Below, one piece after another: positions 34,742 to 42,715 of a stretch of DNA of 59,639 nt. This DNA is from Chloroflexota bacterium (GTDB lineage Bacteria; Chloroflexota; Ktedonobacteria; Ktedonobacterales; Ktedonobacteraceae): NCBI GenBank assembly GCA_902812455.1, contig CADDZH010000018.1, positions 1 to 59,639 on the forward strand, written 5' to 3'. The stretch's first letter is position 1; the number at the start of each line of letters is the position of its first letter. A model generated the notes under the pieces. That model was not told where the DNA came from. It saw nothing but the letters and a program-made list of their open reading frames with translations, and made no database searches. A program made the translations under genes and the position numbers.

Positions 34742-35977
34742 TTATTTCAGGACCAGAATCGCCTCCCGTTCAGCAGGCGTTTCAAAAACTTGCTGGCTCT
34801 TAACAAGATCAACCAGTTTCTTTCGACCTTTTGGGCTACCGATCATTACCACACCTACAAGTTTGTTCTCGCGGAAGAACAGCTTGCGATAGTTCTCGTT
34901 GCCTTTCTCGCCCGGTTCGCGCTTGGCCAGGAAGCTGAGTTCGGGATTATTCGATTCCGCCGTCCCAATAACGGCAATATTCACATCGAACAATGGGCTG
35001 GTATACGTTGGCACATCGATATACGGCTCGTGCCCTCCGGCCATATTGATGCCTGCAATACGTCCATGAGCCAGGGCATTATCCCATGTGCCCATTGTAT
35101 GATGCTCATTCACTGTGAGATCAAAGAACTCGGCCACATCACCTGCTGCATAGACCCCTGGAACGGTGGTTTCCAGGTATTCATTGACAACCACACCATG
35201 ATGAACCTTGACAGGGGTATTCGCAAGATATTGGGTATTCAGCGTGATGCCGAGGCCCACGCCCATCATATCGACCTGTATCTCGCGCCCCTTCTTCGTT
35301 TTAACGTAACTGGGAACGCCATTTTGGGGTACAATCGACTCAATTTCGTCCCCATGAATGACCTCTACTCCAAATTTCCTGGCAATGTTGTCAACAACTT
35401 CGCCCCCCTCAGGGTCCAGGCAATTGCGCAACCAGTACGGCCCGCGCATCAACCAGGTTGTATCAAGCTTGCGCACGGCAAATCCATCGCACAGCTCATA
35501 AGAGATAAAGCTCCCCCCATAGGCAAGCGCAGTGCGCGACTCAAGCATACGCGCAATGATTGTCTTGGTATCATCCAGCGTCACGAAGTTGTAAATATGC
35601 TTGCATTCTTCCGCCCCCGGCACGCGCAAGGGGTTCGCCCAGCCGCCGCTTGCCACTAGCAAAGCATCATATGGAAGATGCTTGCCCTTATCGGTCACAA
35701 CCACACGCTCGTCAGTGTTTACCTCCGTCACCAGGGTCTCCGTTATAAGTTGAATGTTGCGCTGCTCGTGCCAGGCAAAATCACGAATCATGACTTTTTG
35801 CTCAGTCAGGACGCCCTGGAGGAAGCGCGGAAGAGAGACGCGATTATACAGGGGGTAAGGTTCGTTGGTGAGCAGGTGAATACTACAATTCGGATCGTTT
35901 TTGCGCAAGGTCTCGGCAGCCGTCGTTCCCGCAACACCATTACCAATAATCACATACCGTCGTTCGTGTGTTGCCAA
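34742..35977 (-). CDS. FAD-dependent NAD(P)H oxidoreductase (nitrite-reductase-large/rubredoxin-reductase-like)
   Basis: 411 residues. FAD Rossmann motif RYVIIGNGVAGTTAAETLR at the N-terminus, SIHLLTNEPYPLYNRVSLPRFLQG typical of NirB/rubredoxin-reductase relatives, a central NAD(P) part and the FAD-contact VYAAGDVAEFFDLT near residue 275. It moves electrons from NAD(P)H to a partner such as rubredoxin or ferredoxin. The C-terminal lacks the sulfite-reductase domains of full NirB. TTG start with GGGGAG 9 nt upstream. Single gene, upstream of the metal operon on the same strand. Confidence 0.9.
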   Translation of the reverse strand: MATHERRYVIIGNGVAGTTAAETLRKNDPNCSIHLLTNEPYPLYNRVSLPRFLQGVLTEQKVMIRDFAWHEQRNIQLITETLVTEVNTDERVVVTDKGKHLPYDALLVASGGWANPLRVPGAEECKHIYNFVTLDDTKTIIARMLESRTALAYGGSFISYELCDGFAVRKLDTTWLMRGPYWLRNCLDPEGGEVVDNIARKFGVEVIHGDEIESIVPQNGVPSYVKTKKGREIQVDMMGVGLGITLNTQYLANTPVKVHHGVVVNEYLETTVPGVYAAGDVAEFFDLTVNEHHTMGTWDNALAHGRIAGINMAGGHEPYIDVPTYTSPLFDVNIAVIGTAESNNPELSFLAKREPGEKGNENYRKLFFRENKLVGVVMIGSPKGRKKLVDLVKSQQVFETPAEREAILVLK

Positions 35978-36085
35978 CTAATCTATCTCCCCGGATATTG
36001 CATATTCTCTATCTCATCGTATCGAATACGAGCCGATTGTAGCATAGTTTTTAGGAGAATGCCATAGCCCTGAAAGGTCATACAA

Positions 36086-37432
36086 CTAACCACCAAAGAA
36101 CGTCTGGTAGAGCAAGAAGAGATTGAGCGCAATGATCAAACCCACAACGATGCCCGTGATGATCGTCGTAACGTGGTGATTCACCAGATTGCCCATCAAA
36201 TCGCGCCGGCGTGTAAACATCAAGAGGGGAACAAGCGCAAATGGCAGGCCAAAACTCAGGATCACCTGGCTGATCACCAGTGTACGCGTAGGATCAAGAT
36301 TGATAGCAATGACGACAAGAGCTGGAACCATTGTCACAAGACGGCGTATCCAGATGGGGATCTGGCGGCGTAAAAAGCCTTGCATCATCACTTGACCGGC
36401 CATAGTGCCTACCGTCGAAGAAGACAGCCCGGAGGCCAACAATGAGATGGCAAAGATGGTGCTGGCCGCGCTACCGAGCAGCGGCTGTAGCGTGCGATAG
36501 GCATCGGTAATCGTGGCAATACTCGTTAGGCCATGCTGGTAGAACGTCGCAGAAGCCATAACCAGCATAAACACGTTAACCAGGCCCGCTACCGACATGG
36601 CAATGACCACATCGAGTAACTCAAAGCGGAAAAGGCGCAGCTTTTGCTGTTTATTCTGTGTGTTGATGCGATGCTGGGTCAGCGCCGAATGGAGGAAAAC
36701 GACGTGGGGCATCACTGTCGCCCCTAAAATCCCAACAGCCAGCAGAACGCTTTCCGTCCCCCCAAACTGTGGCACGACAGCATGATAAGCAAGCTGCCCC
36801 CAGTGCGGTTGGTCAAGAATGGTCTCAATCAGGTAAGAGAGAGCAACGACTCCAACCAGGGAGGTAATCACGGCTTCAAGAGGCCTGAAACCATGCCGCT
36901 CTAAACCTAAAATAATAAAGGTCGTAATGCCGGTCAGGATAGCGGATGCCAGCAATGGTAGATGAAAAAGAATCGTAAAGCCCAGCGAGGCGCCAAGAAA
37001 TTCAGCCAGATCGGTCGCCATTGCTATCAGCTCGCTAATTACCCACATTCCCCACACGAGCGGGCGAGGGAAATATTCTCGGCATAATTCGGCGAGATTC
37101 AAGCCTGTGGCAATTCCCAGCTTTGCCGATAAGGTCTGAACCAGCATCGCCGTGAGATTACTGGCAATGATGACCCAGACCAGCAGATATCCGAACTCAG
37201 CACCGGCCTGAATATTGGTCGCGAAATTGCCAGGATCAATATAGGCTACACTAGCAACAAAAGCCGGGCCGAGAAAAGGAAGGAGACGAGCCAGAATGCC
37301 ACGTTTGGTTCGTCCCTGGAGTACCTCTTGTGCGGCGGCAACTGTGGCAGCATCACCTGAGCGCACATCATCGATATACACTATCTCTCTCATTGCCTGC
37401 TTCTTCTCACCTATCTGCGGTAACAAAGCCAT
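36086..37432 (-). CDS. mntH: Nramp-family divalent metal transporter
   Basis: 448 residues, about 11 helices. The metal-binding motifs are complete: DPGNF at 66-70 in helix 1 and MPHVVFLHSA in helix 6. An extended cytosolic N-terminus (about 45 residues) precedes helix 1. It imports Mn(II) or Fe(II) with protons. It lies 21 nt behind the DtxR-type gene on the same strand, so it is controlled from the operator at 38202-38219. The start is uncertain: ATG at 37432, or the ATG 13 codons further in. Confidence 0.93.
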   Translation of the reverse strand: MALLPQIGEKKQAMREIVYIDDVRSGDAATVAAAQEVLQGRTKRGILARLLPFLGPAFVASVAYIDPGNFATNIQAGAEFGYLLVWVIIASNLTAMLVQTLSAKLGIATGLNLAELCREYFPRPLVWGMWVISELIAMATDLAEFLGASLGFTILFHLPLLASAILTGITTFIILGLERHGFRPLEAVITSLVGVVALSYLIETILDQPHWGQLAYHAVVPQFGGTESVLLAVGILGATVMPHVVFLHSALTQHRINTQNKQQKLRLFRFELLDVVIAMSVAGLVNVFMLVMASATFYQHGLTSIATITDAYRTLQPLLGSAASTIFAISLLASGLSSSTVGTMAGQVMMQGFLRRQIPIWIRRLVTMVPALVVIAINLDPTRTLVISQVILSFGLPFALVPLLMFTRRRDLMGNLVNHHVTTIITGIVVGLIIALNLFLLYQTFFGG

Positions 37433-37453
37433 ATAATCACTCTTATCTGTTCG

Positions 37454-38179
37454 TTATTTATTCGTATTTGTCGCCATTTTTTCCGCCGGTTCTGCTTCCG
37501 GCAGCGTTACATCGATTTGATTCGCGAGTTCCGTGCCAAGCACGATTTCGCTCTGATCCGCACCCTCCCCAACGCGGATGGATAACGGGCCTCCAAAAGG
37601 CGCACGCTTGATCACCTCTACACGCGTTCCTGGATACAGGCCAAGCTCACCCAGGTAGCGCAGCTTTTCGGGGTCCTGGTCATTCACCCGCAGAATGCTT
37701 GCCGATTGCCCATCCCGCAACTGCGTCAGGGCGCATCCTTTACGCATAGCAACGACCCCTTCCTTGCTAGGGATAGGATCACCATGCGGGTCAACTGTGG
37801 GGAAGCCAAGCAGCATATCCAGCCGATCCTCAAACTCCTCTGAGATCACATGCTCCAGTTTATCGGCTTCATCATGCACTTTATCCCAGCTATAGCCTAG
37901 CGCGCGAGCCAGGTAGAGTTCAAGCAAGCGATGATGGCGAATCACTTCCATCGCCTTCCGCTCGCCCAGCGGTGTCAGGCGCACACCGTGATATGGAGTA
38001 TGCTCAACCCAGCCCGCCTCGGCAAAATCCTTGAATAGCATCGTGACGGTGGCATCGCTCACTCCCAGGCGTTCTCGCACCGCCGAAGTCGTAACTTTCT
38101 GCCCGCGCTCCTGCATATCGTAAATGACCTTCAAGCAGTCGCTGATGCGTGGAGGCAGCTCTTGAATCGACTTATGCAT
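37454..38179 (-). CDS. DtxR/MntR-family metal-dependent repressor
   Basis: 241 residues. N-terminal winged helix (VTTSAVRERLGVSDATVTMLFKDFAEAGWVEHTPYHGVRLTP), dimerisation/metal domain (RHHRLLELYLARALGYSWDKVHDEADKLEHVISEEFEDRLD, with the usual metal-binding E/H set) and a C-terminal FeoA/SH3-like domain. It represses metal uptake when Mn or Fe is plentiful. ATG at 38179 has GGAGG 8 nt before it. First gene of a two-gene operon with the Nramp transporter. The dyad at its own promoter suggests autoregulation. Confidence 0.94.
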   Translation of the reverse strand: MHKSIQELPPRISDCLKVIYDMQERGQKVTTSAVRERLGVSDATVTMLFKDFAEAGWVEHTPYHGVRLTPLGERKAMEVIRHHRLLELYLARALGYSWDKVHDEADKLEHVISEEFEDRLDMLLGFPTVDPHGDPIPSKEGVVAMRKGCALTQLRDGQSASILRVNDQDPEKLRYLGELGLYPGTRVEVIKRAPFGGPLSIRVGEGADQSEIVLGTELANQIDVTLPEAEPAEKMATNTNK

Positions 38180-38201
38180 GCTTGACACCTCCCAAACAAT
38201 T

Positions 38202-38219
38202 TTTTTAGCTCACTAAAAA
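38202..38219. promoter_or_regulatory. DtxR-type operator, TTTTTAG-N4-CTAAAAA
   Basis: A perfect 7-4-7 inverted repeat directly downstream of the -10 box and 23 nt before the dtxR-type start codon. Size and AT-rich layout suit a DtxR/MntR dimer. Confidence 0.72.
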
Positions 38220-38220
38220 T

Positions 38221-38249
38221 ATGATACCACAAGGATAAAAAGTAATCAA
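38221..38249 (-). promoter_or_regulatory. Promoter of the dtxR-mntH operon
   Basis: Minus strand -35 TTGATT (38249-38244), 17-bp spacer, -10 TATCAT (38226-38221). The operator starts 2 bp after the -10 box. Confidence 0.7.
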
Positions 38250-38304
38250 GTGGAGGATCAAAAATGGGGAAGTTAGATCGGCTCTCTATCCTTCCGGGTG
38301 AACT

Positions 38305-38330
38305 GTAGGGGCCGATTTATCGCGCCCCCA
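38305..38330 (+). repeat. GTAGGGGCC hairpin repeat, copy 5
   Basis: GTAGGGGCCGATTTATCGCG plus CCCCCA, followed by GCCGATGATG (second hairpin incomplete). In the dtxR upstream gap (38180-38502), which holds no gene. Confidence 0.82.
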
Positions 38331-38369
38331 GCCGATGATGAACCTTAGTAAAATCATGCCGGGATACCT

Positions 38370-38411
38370 GTAGGGGCCGATTTATCGTGCCCAGCGCCGA
38401 TTGATCGGCCC
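38370..38411 (+). repeat. GTAGGGGCC hairpin repeat, copy 6 with second hairpin
   Basis: GTAGGGGCCGATTTATCGTG plus CCCA, then GCGCCGATTGATCGGC. Tandem with copy 5 (65 bp apart), as in the beta-helix gene. Confidence 0.85.
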
Positions 38412-38502
38412 ACGTGCAACCCACAATAACCCCAATGAATTTATTAAATTTCATTATCGGCCCTTCCTCGACAATCATCCCAATGGATGGAGACCCGTTA
38501 GA

Positions 38503-39123
38503 TCACAAACGCTGGCGTATCCAATCAGCAATATCCGCAACCGTCTCGCTCACGGTCTTGCCGCTTGTATCGTAGAGGATCATAGGGGGACTGGTCAGGT
38601 GGGCGTTCGCTTTGAGCCAGCGATTGAAGTCTACCATCCTGTCCAGAACTTCTGGTGTGCCGCTCTTGCGCCATGCCGACCGGCTCTGCAGGCGCTCTAG
38701 CACTATGTCATCATCACAGACCATCGCCAGATAATAGATCGTTGAAAAGTAGCGCCGCTCAGGGCAGGGTTCAACCTGGTCAGGTAATGCCGTGCCGCAC
38801 AGCACAACCGGTTTGCCAGCCTGGCCGATGTTTTTGGCGATGCGTAGCCAGACATTGCGGTAACTCCGGTAGTTATCCTCCGGGGTGGCAGGCACCATCC
38901 CCCAGAGGATATCCGATTCCATGATCACGCACTCTTTCAGAGCAGAAACAAGGCCCAGGCAGGCAGTCGTTTTGCCGGTACCGCTAGCACCCGTGATGAT
39001 GAACAACGGCTGCTGGAGAAACAGGTGGGCGTAATGGCAATACGGGCAAATGGCAAAGGGGCCAGCCGGGTCAATCGTCTTCTCAACAGAATACTCTCCA
39101 CAATTCGGGCAAACATTGAACAT
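38503..39123 (-). CDS. P-loop kinase with N-terminal zinc ribbon
   Basis: 206 residues. N-terminal zinc ribbon NVCPNCGEYSV ... ICPYCHYAHL (two CxxC), then a P-loop domain with Walker A ITGASGTGKTT, MESDILWG, VVLCGTALP and a helical lid (ERLQSRSAWRKSG). It resembles shikimate/gluconate-kinase-like or nucleoside kinases that carry a DUF-type ribbon. Substrate unknown. It starts 16 nt behind the M32 peptidase stop and is likely in one transcript with it. Confidence 0.8.
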   Translation of the reverse strand: MFNVCPNCGEYSVEKTIDPAGPFAICPYCHYAHLFLQQPLFIITGASGTGKTTACLGLVSALKECVIMESDILWGMVPATPEDNYRSYRNVWLRIAKNIGQAGKPVVLCGTALPDQVEPCPERRYFSTIYYLAMVCDDDIVLERLQSRSAWRKSGTPEVLDRMVDFNRWLKANAHLTSPPMILYDTSGKTVSETVADIADWIRQRL

Positions 39124-39139
39124 GCCGGAGCCCCTGCCC

Positions 39140-40705
39140 TTATTGGCTCTCAGGTAATCGATAAATCTCCTCGAACTTGCTTGTCAGGTAACGTGTGAAA
39201 TGCTGCGGATTGGGTAATTCTCCGGTGAGCCGCTTGATCAGCTCTTCAGGGCGATAGATGCCACCAACGGCATACATGTGCGTACGCAGCCAGTCCAGGA
39301 TGAAACGTGTATCCCCGCTCGCAAGCCGCTCATCAAAATCCGGGAAGACCTTGTGCAGGGTATGGAAGATCTGCGCCGCGTACAGGTTACCCAGCGTATA
39401 GGTTGGGAAGTAGCCAAAGCCGAACGTCCAGTGCACATCTTGCAGCACACCCTCCGAATCGGTAGCCGGCTCGATGCCCAGGTATTCGCGATACTTTTCG
39501 TTCCACAGGCGCGGTAAATCATCAATGGCCACATTACCATTGATGATGGCCTTTTCCAGTTCGAAGCGCACGATGATATGCAGGTTGTAGGTAACCTCGT
39601 CTGCCTCAACCCGGATCAAGCTTGGCTGAACCTTGTTCAGGGCGCGAGCGAAGGTGGCGACATCAACACCGGCGAACTGCTCTGGAAAAACCTCCCGCAC
39701 AAGAGCGTATTGCCCCTGCCAGAAGGGCTTTGAGCGCCCGATAGCGTTTTCCCACAGGCGGGATTGCGATTCATGAGTGCCCATCGATGCCCCGCCGGCA
39801 ATTGGAGTACGCACCAATGTTGGGCTACTGCCCTGCTCGTAAAGCGCGTGACCACCCTCGTGAATGGCTGCCATGAGCGCGGCCTGAATGAAGTGTGTAT
39901 TGGCGCGCACCGTGAGGCGCACATCAAAGGGACTGCCAAAGCTCGTGGTGAATGGATGCGGCGATTGCGCAAGCTGGCCTCGCGAGAAATCGTATCCTAT
40001 ACTGCGTAAGATGCGCTCGCATAGCTCCAACTGCTCGGCTATAGGAAACTCGCCCTCCAGGCAAGAGGTATCCACTGTATTGCCGCTCGCCTCGATGCGT
40101 CGCAGCAGGTTGACACTCGTCTCGCGTAAAGGCGCAAACAGGGCATCCAGCTTGCGAGCGGTCATGCCCGGCTCATATTCGTCCAGCAGGGCATCATAGC
40201 GCGTCTCTTCATAGCCAAACCTGTCAGCAACTTCGCGCTGTAACTCGACGGTGCGGCTAAGCCACGGCTCGAAGCTGGCAAAATCGTTGTGCTCCCTCGC
40301 CTGGCGCCAGGCCTCGAAGCTGGCCGCCTGCACACGCGCAATCTCCTCAACCAGCGTGCGCGGTAACTTCGTTGCGTGCTCGTAAGCGCGAAGAGTCTCA
40401 CGCACGAGGCCGCGATCGGCATCCGAGTACGTTGATTGCTGAACCACATCACGTAATTCGTCAAGCAGCTTCCCTAAACGTGGATCCGTCAGGCGCTCGT
40501 GTATAACTCCTTGCAGCGTGGCAAGCTGAAAGCCGCGTACCTCTGCTGCTCCTGGCGGCATGGCAGTGTTCTGATCCCAGCTTGCAAGAGCGTCAAGGGC
40601 CTGGAGGTCTGCCAGTGCACGCATGTAATCGAGCAATTCGCTGATACGGGTATCACTCCGGGTAAACTCTAAACTTGTCGCAATATCTTGTTCTTGTTCC
40701 AGCAT
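39140..40705 (-). CDS. Carboxypeptidase Taq (M32 family)
   Basis: 521 residues, all-helical metallocarboxypeptidase. The zinc motif HEGGH is at residues 282-286 in AAIHEGGHALYEQGS, with the family marker GTHESQSRLWEN about 35 residues on and IRVEADEVTYNLHIIVRFELE after it. Removes C-terminal residues from peptides in the cytoplasm. Length is normal for the family. Cotranscribed with the zinc-ribbon kinase; reason for pairing unknown. Confidence 0.95.
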   Translation of the reverse strand: MLEQEQDIATSLEFTRSDTRISELLDYMRALADLQALDALASWDQNTAMPPGAAEVRGFQLATLQGVIHERLTDPRLGKLLDELRDVVQQSTYSDADRGLVRETLRAYEHATKLPRTLVEEIARVQAASFEAWRQAREHNDFASFEPWLSRTVELQREVADRFGYEETRYDALLDEYEPGMTARKLDALFAPLRETSVNLLRRIEASGNTVDTSCLEGEFPIAEQLELCERILRSIGYDFSRGQLAQSPHPFTTSFGSPFDVRLTVRANTHFIQAALMAAIHEGGHALYEQGSSPTLVRTPIAGGASMGTHESQSRLWENAIGRSKPFWQGQYALVREVFPEQFAGVDVATFARALNKVQPSLIRVEADEVTYNLHIIVRFELEKAIINGNVAIDDLPRLWNEKYREYLGIEPATDSEGVLQDVHWTFGFGYFPTYTLGNLYAAQIFHTLHKVFPDFDERLASGDTRFILDWLRTHMYAVGGIYRPEELIKRLTGELPNPQHFTRYLTSKFEEIYRLPESQ

Positions 40706-40885
40706 AAACGGTCTTGATTATCCTCTCTAAGAATTTGGTAAGCGCGTTGAAACAGCTTTTGTCTCTGTTTCAAACGAATAGATACGGCTCATAGTATACT
40801 ACATATTGTATGCAAGCCCCAGGCTCCGGTTTTGCTTGGGTGCGCGTCATTTTTTGCAAGAAAGCGGGATAGAAAAGGATCAGAA

Positions 40886-41061
40886 GCTGTAGGGGCGGGA
40901 GCAGGGATGAGGTGCGGCGGGGGCGCTTGCGCCGCCCATTCTTGGCCAGCCCAGATATCGTTGGGCCAGTAAGCAGTATCTGGATGGATGACGGGGCGAG
41001 GATAGCTACGGGGTGGCGAAGCCTCCTCGCCTCTCATCCACACCGCTCCCACCCCTACGGC
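40886..41061. mobile_element. MITE-like element with nested inverted repeats
   Basis: The left end GCTGTAGGGGCGGGAGC (40886 on) matches the reverse complement of the right end, GCCGTAGGGGTGGGAGC (41061 back), as imperfect terminal inverted repeats that continue with GGATGAG. An inner pair CCAGATA/TATCTGG forms a second stem. No transposase is inside. It lies in the 560-bp gap between the M32 and MazG-like genes; the rest of that gap has only low-complexity flank and the promoter areas. Confidence 0.6.
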
Positions 41062-41265
41062 TCCGCCAAAAATCCTATGCTCTCCTGTTATATGGAGAAA
41101 AATTTGTCAAGGGTCTGTTTTTGGCAATGAGCACGGGTCCCACTTTCCCAATTTTTGACACTTTCGCATTTTAGGATTACCCGGCTGAATATCTAGACAG
41201 TGATCCCTTTGTCTGCTACACTGAGATCTCGCAAAGCCTTTCCAAAAGACGCGAAGAGGAGTTCT

Positions 41266-41604
41266 ATGGATATTCAGAATTTTCAGGCGTATCAGCAAGC
41301 ATCCCGAAAGACCTGGGGCGAAATCTCAATGGACAGCCCCATTGTGTATCCAACACTCGGACTCATGAACGAGGCTGGAGAAGTTGCCGGAAAGATCAAA
41401 AAGATTTTCCGGGATAAAGGGGGGAAGATTTCTACAGAAGATCGTGAAGCACTAAAGTATGAATTAGGTGATGTCCTGTGGTATCTCACCCAGATTTGTA
41501 CAGAATTAGACCTGACACTGCAAGAAGTAGCAACAGCTAATATCGAAAAGCTCTTTTCCCGGCTGGAACGCGGTCAAATTCATGGAGAGGGTGATAAGAG
41601 ATAA
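41266..41604 (+). CDS. MazG-like nucleotide pyrophosphohydrolase
   Basis: 112 residues, one all-alpha NTP-PPase domain: LGLMNEAGEVAGKIKKIFRD and ALKYELGDVLWYLTQICTEL provide the EAGE...ELGD metal-binding acid set. It splits NTPs or dNTPs to monophosphate and pyrophosphate, often to clear damaged nucleotides or lower alarmones. ATG at 41266 with AGGAG 4 nt upstream (short spacing). A second house-cleaning NTPase (Ham1-like) lies 265 nt downstream. Confidence 0.9.
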   Translation: MDIQNFQAYQQASRKTWGEISMDSPIVYPTLGLMNEAGEVAGKIKKIFRDKGGKISTEDREALKYELGDVLWYLTQICTELDLTLQEVATANIEKLFSRLERGQIHGEGDKR

Positions 41605-41717
41605 AGAGAATCATGGAGGAGAAAGACGGGAAGCAAGTCCCTCTAGGTCGTGGCAACCTTCTCGGAGAAGTACCCGCGTGTTTCTGCTAATGTAATACTC
41701 ATGGTGTTAAAAACAAG

Positions 41718-41866
41718 GGTCAAGAGAGACGCGAGAAAAATTCACCATCCCTGACAACGCGGTCTTAGACCTGGCTGCCCTCGCCTCTCCACCAAATCCC
41801 CGTCGGCAGATCGTGTTAATCCAACCTCCGCTCTGGGGACTAGGTGATGCAACACAAATGAAATGA
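41718..41866 (+). pseudogene. Possible gene tail, unidentified
   Basis: Plus strand open stretch ending at TGA 41866 reads ...FTIPDNAVLDLAALASPPNP then RRQIVLIQPPLWGLGDATQMK. It is protein-like but lacks a start in frame. An ATG at 41701 opens another frame (VLKTRVKRDAR) that could be its 5' part after a frameshift. No family assigned; the rest of 41605-41869 shows nothing. Confidence 0.3.
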
Positions 41867-41869
41867 GGA

Positions 41870-42424
41870 TTGAGGAGAGTGCATACTCTGACATTTATTA
41901 CAGGAAATAGTGAAAAAGCCAAGCTCATCAGTTGGCACCTGGATGTTCCTGTCACTCACAAGAAGGTTGATCTCGTCGAAATTCAATCCCTTGATTTATC
42001 CACCATTATCGAGTGGAAAGCAAAAGAAGCATACAAGTATGTTCGGTCTCCTGTCTTGGTAGAAGACATCTCATTGCGCTTTTGCGCCTGGGGCAAATTA
42101 CCAAGACCACTCATCAAATGGTTCTTGGCCGAGTTGGACACGAGCGGATTGTGTCAGTTACTGAATGGATATCCTGATCGATCCGCAGTGGCGGAGGCGA
42201 TGTTTGGTTTGTATGATGGGCAAGCGTTACACACCTTTGCCAGTTCGAGGGAAGGTTCTATCTCTCTGGCCCCCCGAGGTTACAATGGTTTTGGCTGGGA
42301 CCCTATTTTCATTCCCCAGGGGTCAGAGAAAACCTGGGCTGAGATGACCATTGAAGAGCAAAAAGCAACTTCTCTAAGAAAGATGGCATTAGAGCAACTT
42401 GGAACATACTTAAAAAGTCTTTAG
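41870..42424 (+). CDS. Ham1/RdgB-like non-canonical purine NTP pyrophosphatase
   Basis: 184 residues. LTFITGNSEKAKLISWHL is the family N-terminus (T-x-N-x-x-K), SPVLVEDISLRFCAW replaces the usual ADDSGLEV metal site as VEDIS, and GYNGFGWDPIFIPQG with TSLRKMALEQL matches the GFGYDPIF...S.R..A signature. It hydrolyses ITP/XTP/dITP. The altered VEDIS loop suggests a divergent subfamily with possibly different substrate. The start is unclear: TTG at 41870 or GTG at 41879; both have GAGGA-type sites at poor spacing. Confidence 0.87.
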   Translation: MRRVHTLTFITGNSEKAKLISWHLDVPVTHKKVDLVEIQSLDLSTIIEWKAKEAYKYVRSPVLVEDISLRFCAWGKLPRPLIKWFLAELDTSGLCQLLNGYPDRSAVAEAMFGLYDGQALHTFASSREGSISLAPRGYNGFGWDPIFIPQGSEKTWAEMTIEEQKATSLRKMALEQLGTYLKSL

Positions 42425-42473
42425 TGTCGAAGAAAAGAGATGACACAGCAGAAAGATGACGCAAAGAGCGTGG

Positions 42474-42584
42474 GGTTCAGAACACTTTCAGACAATTTCG
42501 TCAATGATCGTTCGCGACCATGAATCATCTACCTACCCTAGCGATCACTATCCGGTTGTAGCGGATCTGGTCCTCACTAGTTGA
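42474..42584 (+). pseudogene. Orphan C-terminal tail of an endonuclease/exonuclease/phosphatase-family protein
   Basis: 36 codons in one frame: GSEHFQTISSMIVRDHESST then YPSDHYPVVADLVLTS and TGA at 42582-42584. YPSDHYPVVADL is the conserved catalytic-His end of the EEP fold. No N-terminal part exists nearby; the upstream gene is Ham1-like. A decayed or truncated gene. The remaining 42425-42715 gap holds no other feature. Confidence 0.68.
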
Positions 42585-42715
42585 CTACACGATCCCTTTA
42601 TCTGGTCTTGCCCGCCAGATATATTGATCAAGTTGCCCTCTTGAGATAATCTCTAATCTAAGTAATAACGAACCCAAAAACACAATCCGCCAACCAGCAA
42701 GAATGGACAACCGCA

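Noticed and set aside
34790..35659. 289-codon plus-strand frame
   Set aside because: Antisense to the FAD oxidoreductase with intact FAD motifs.
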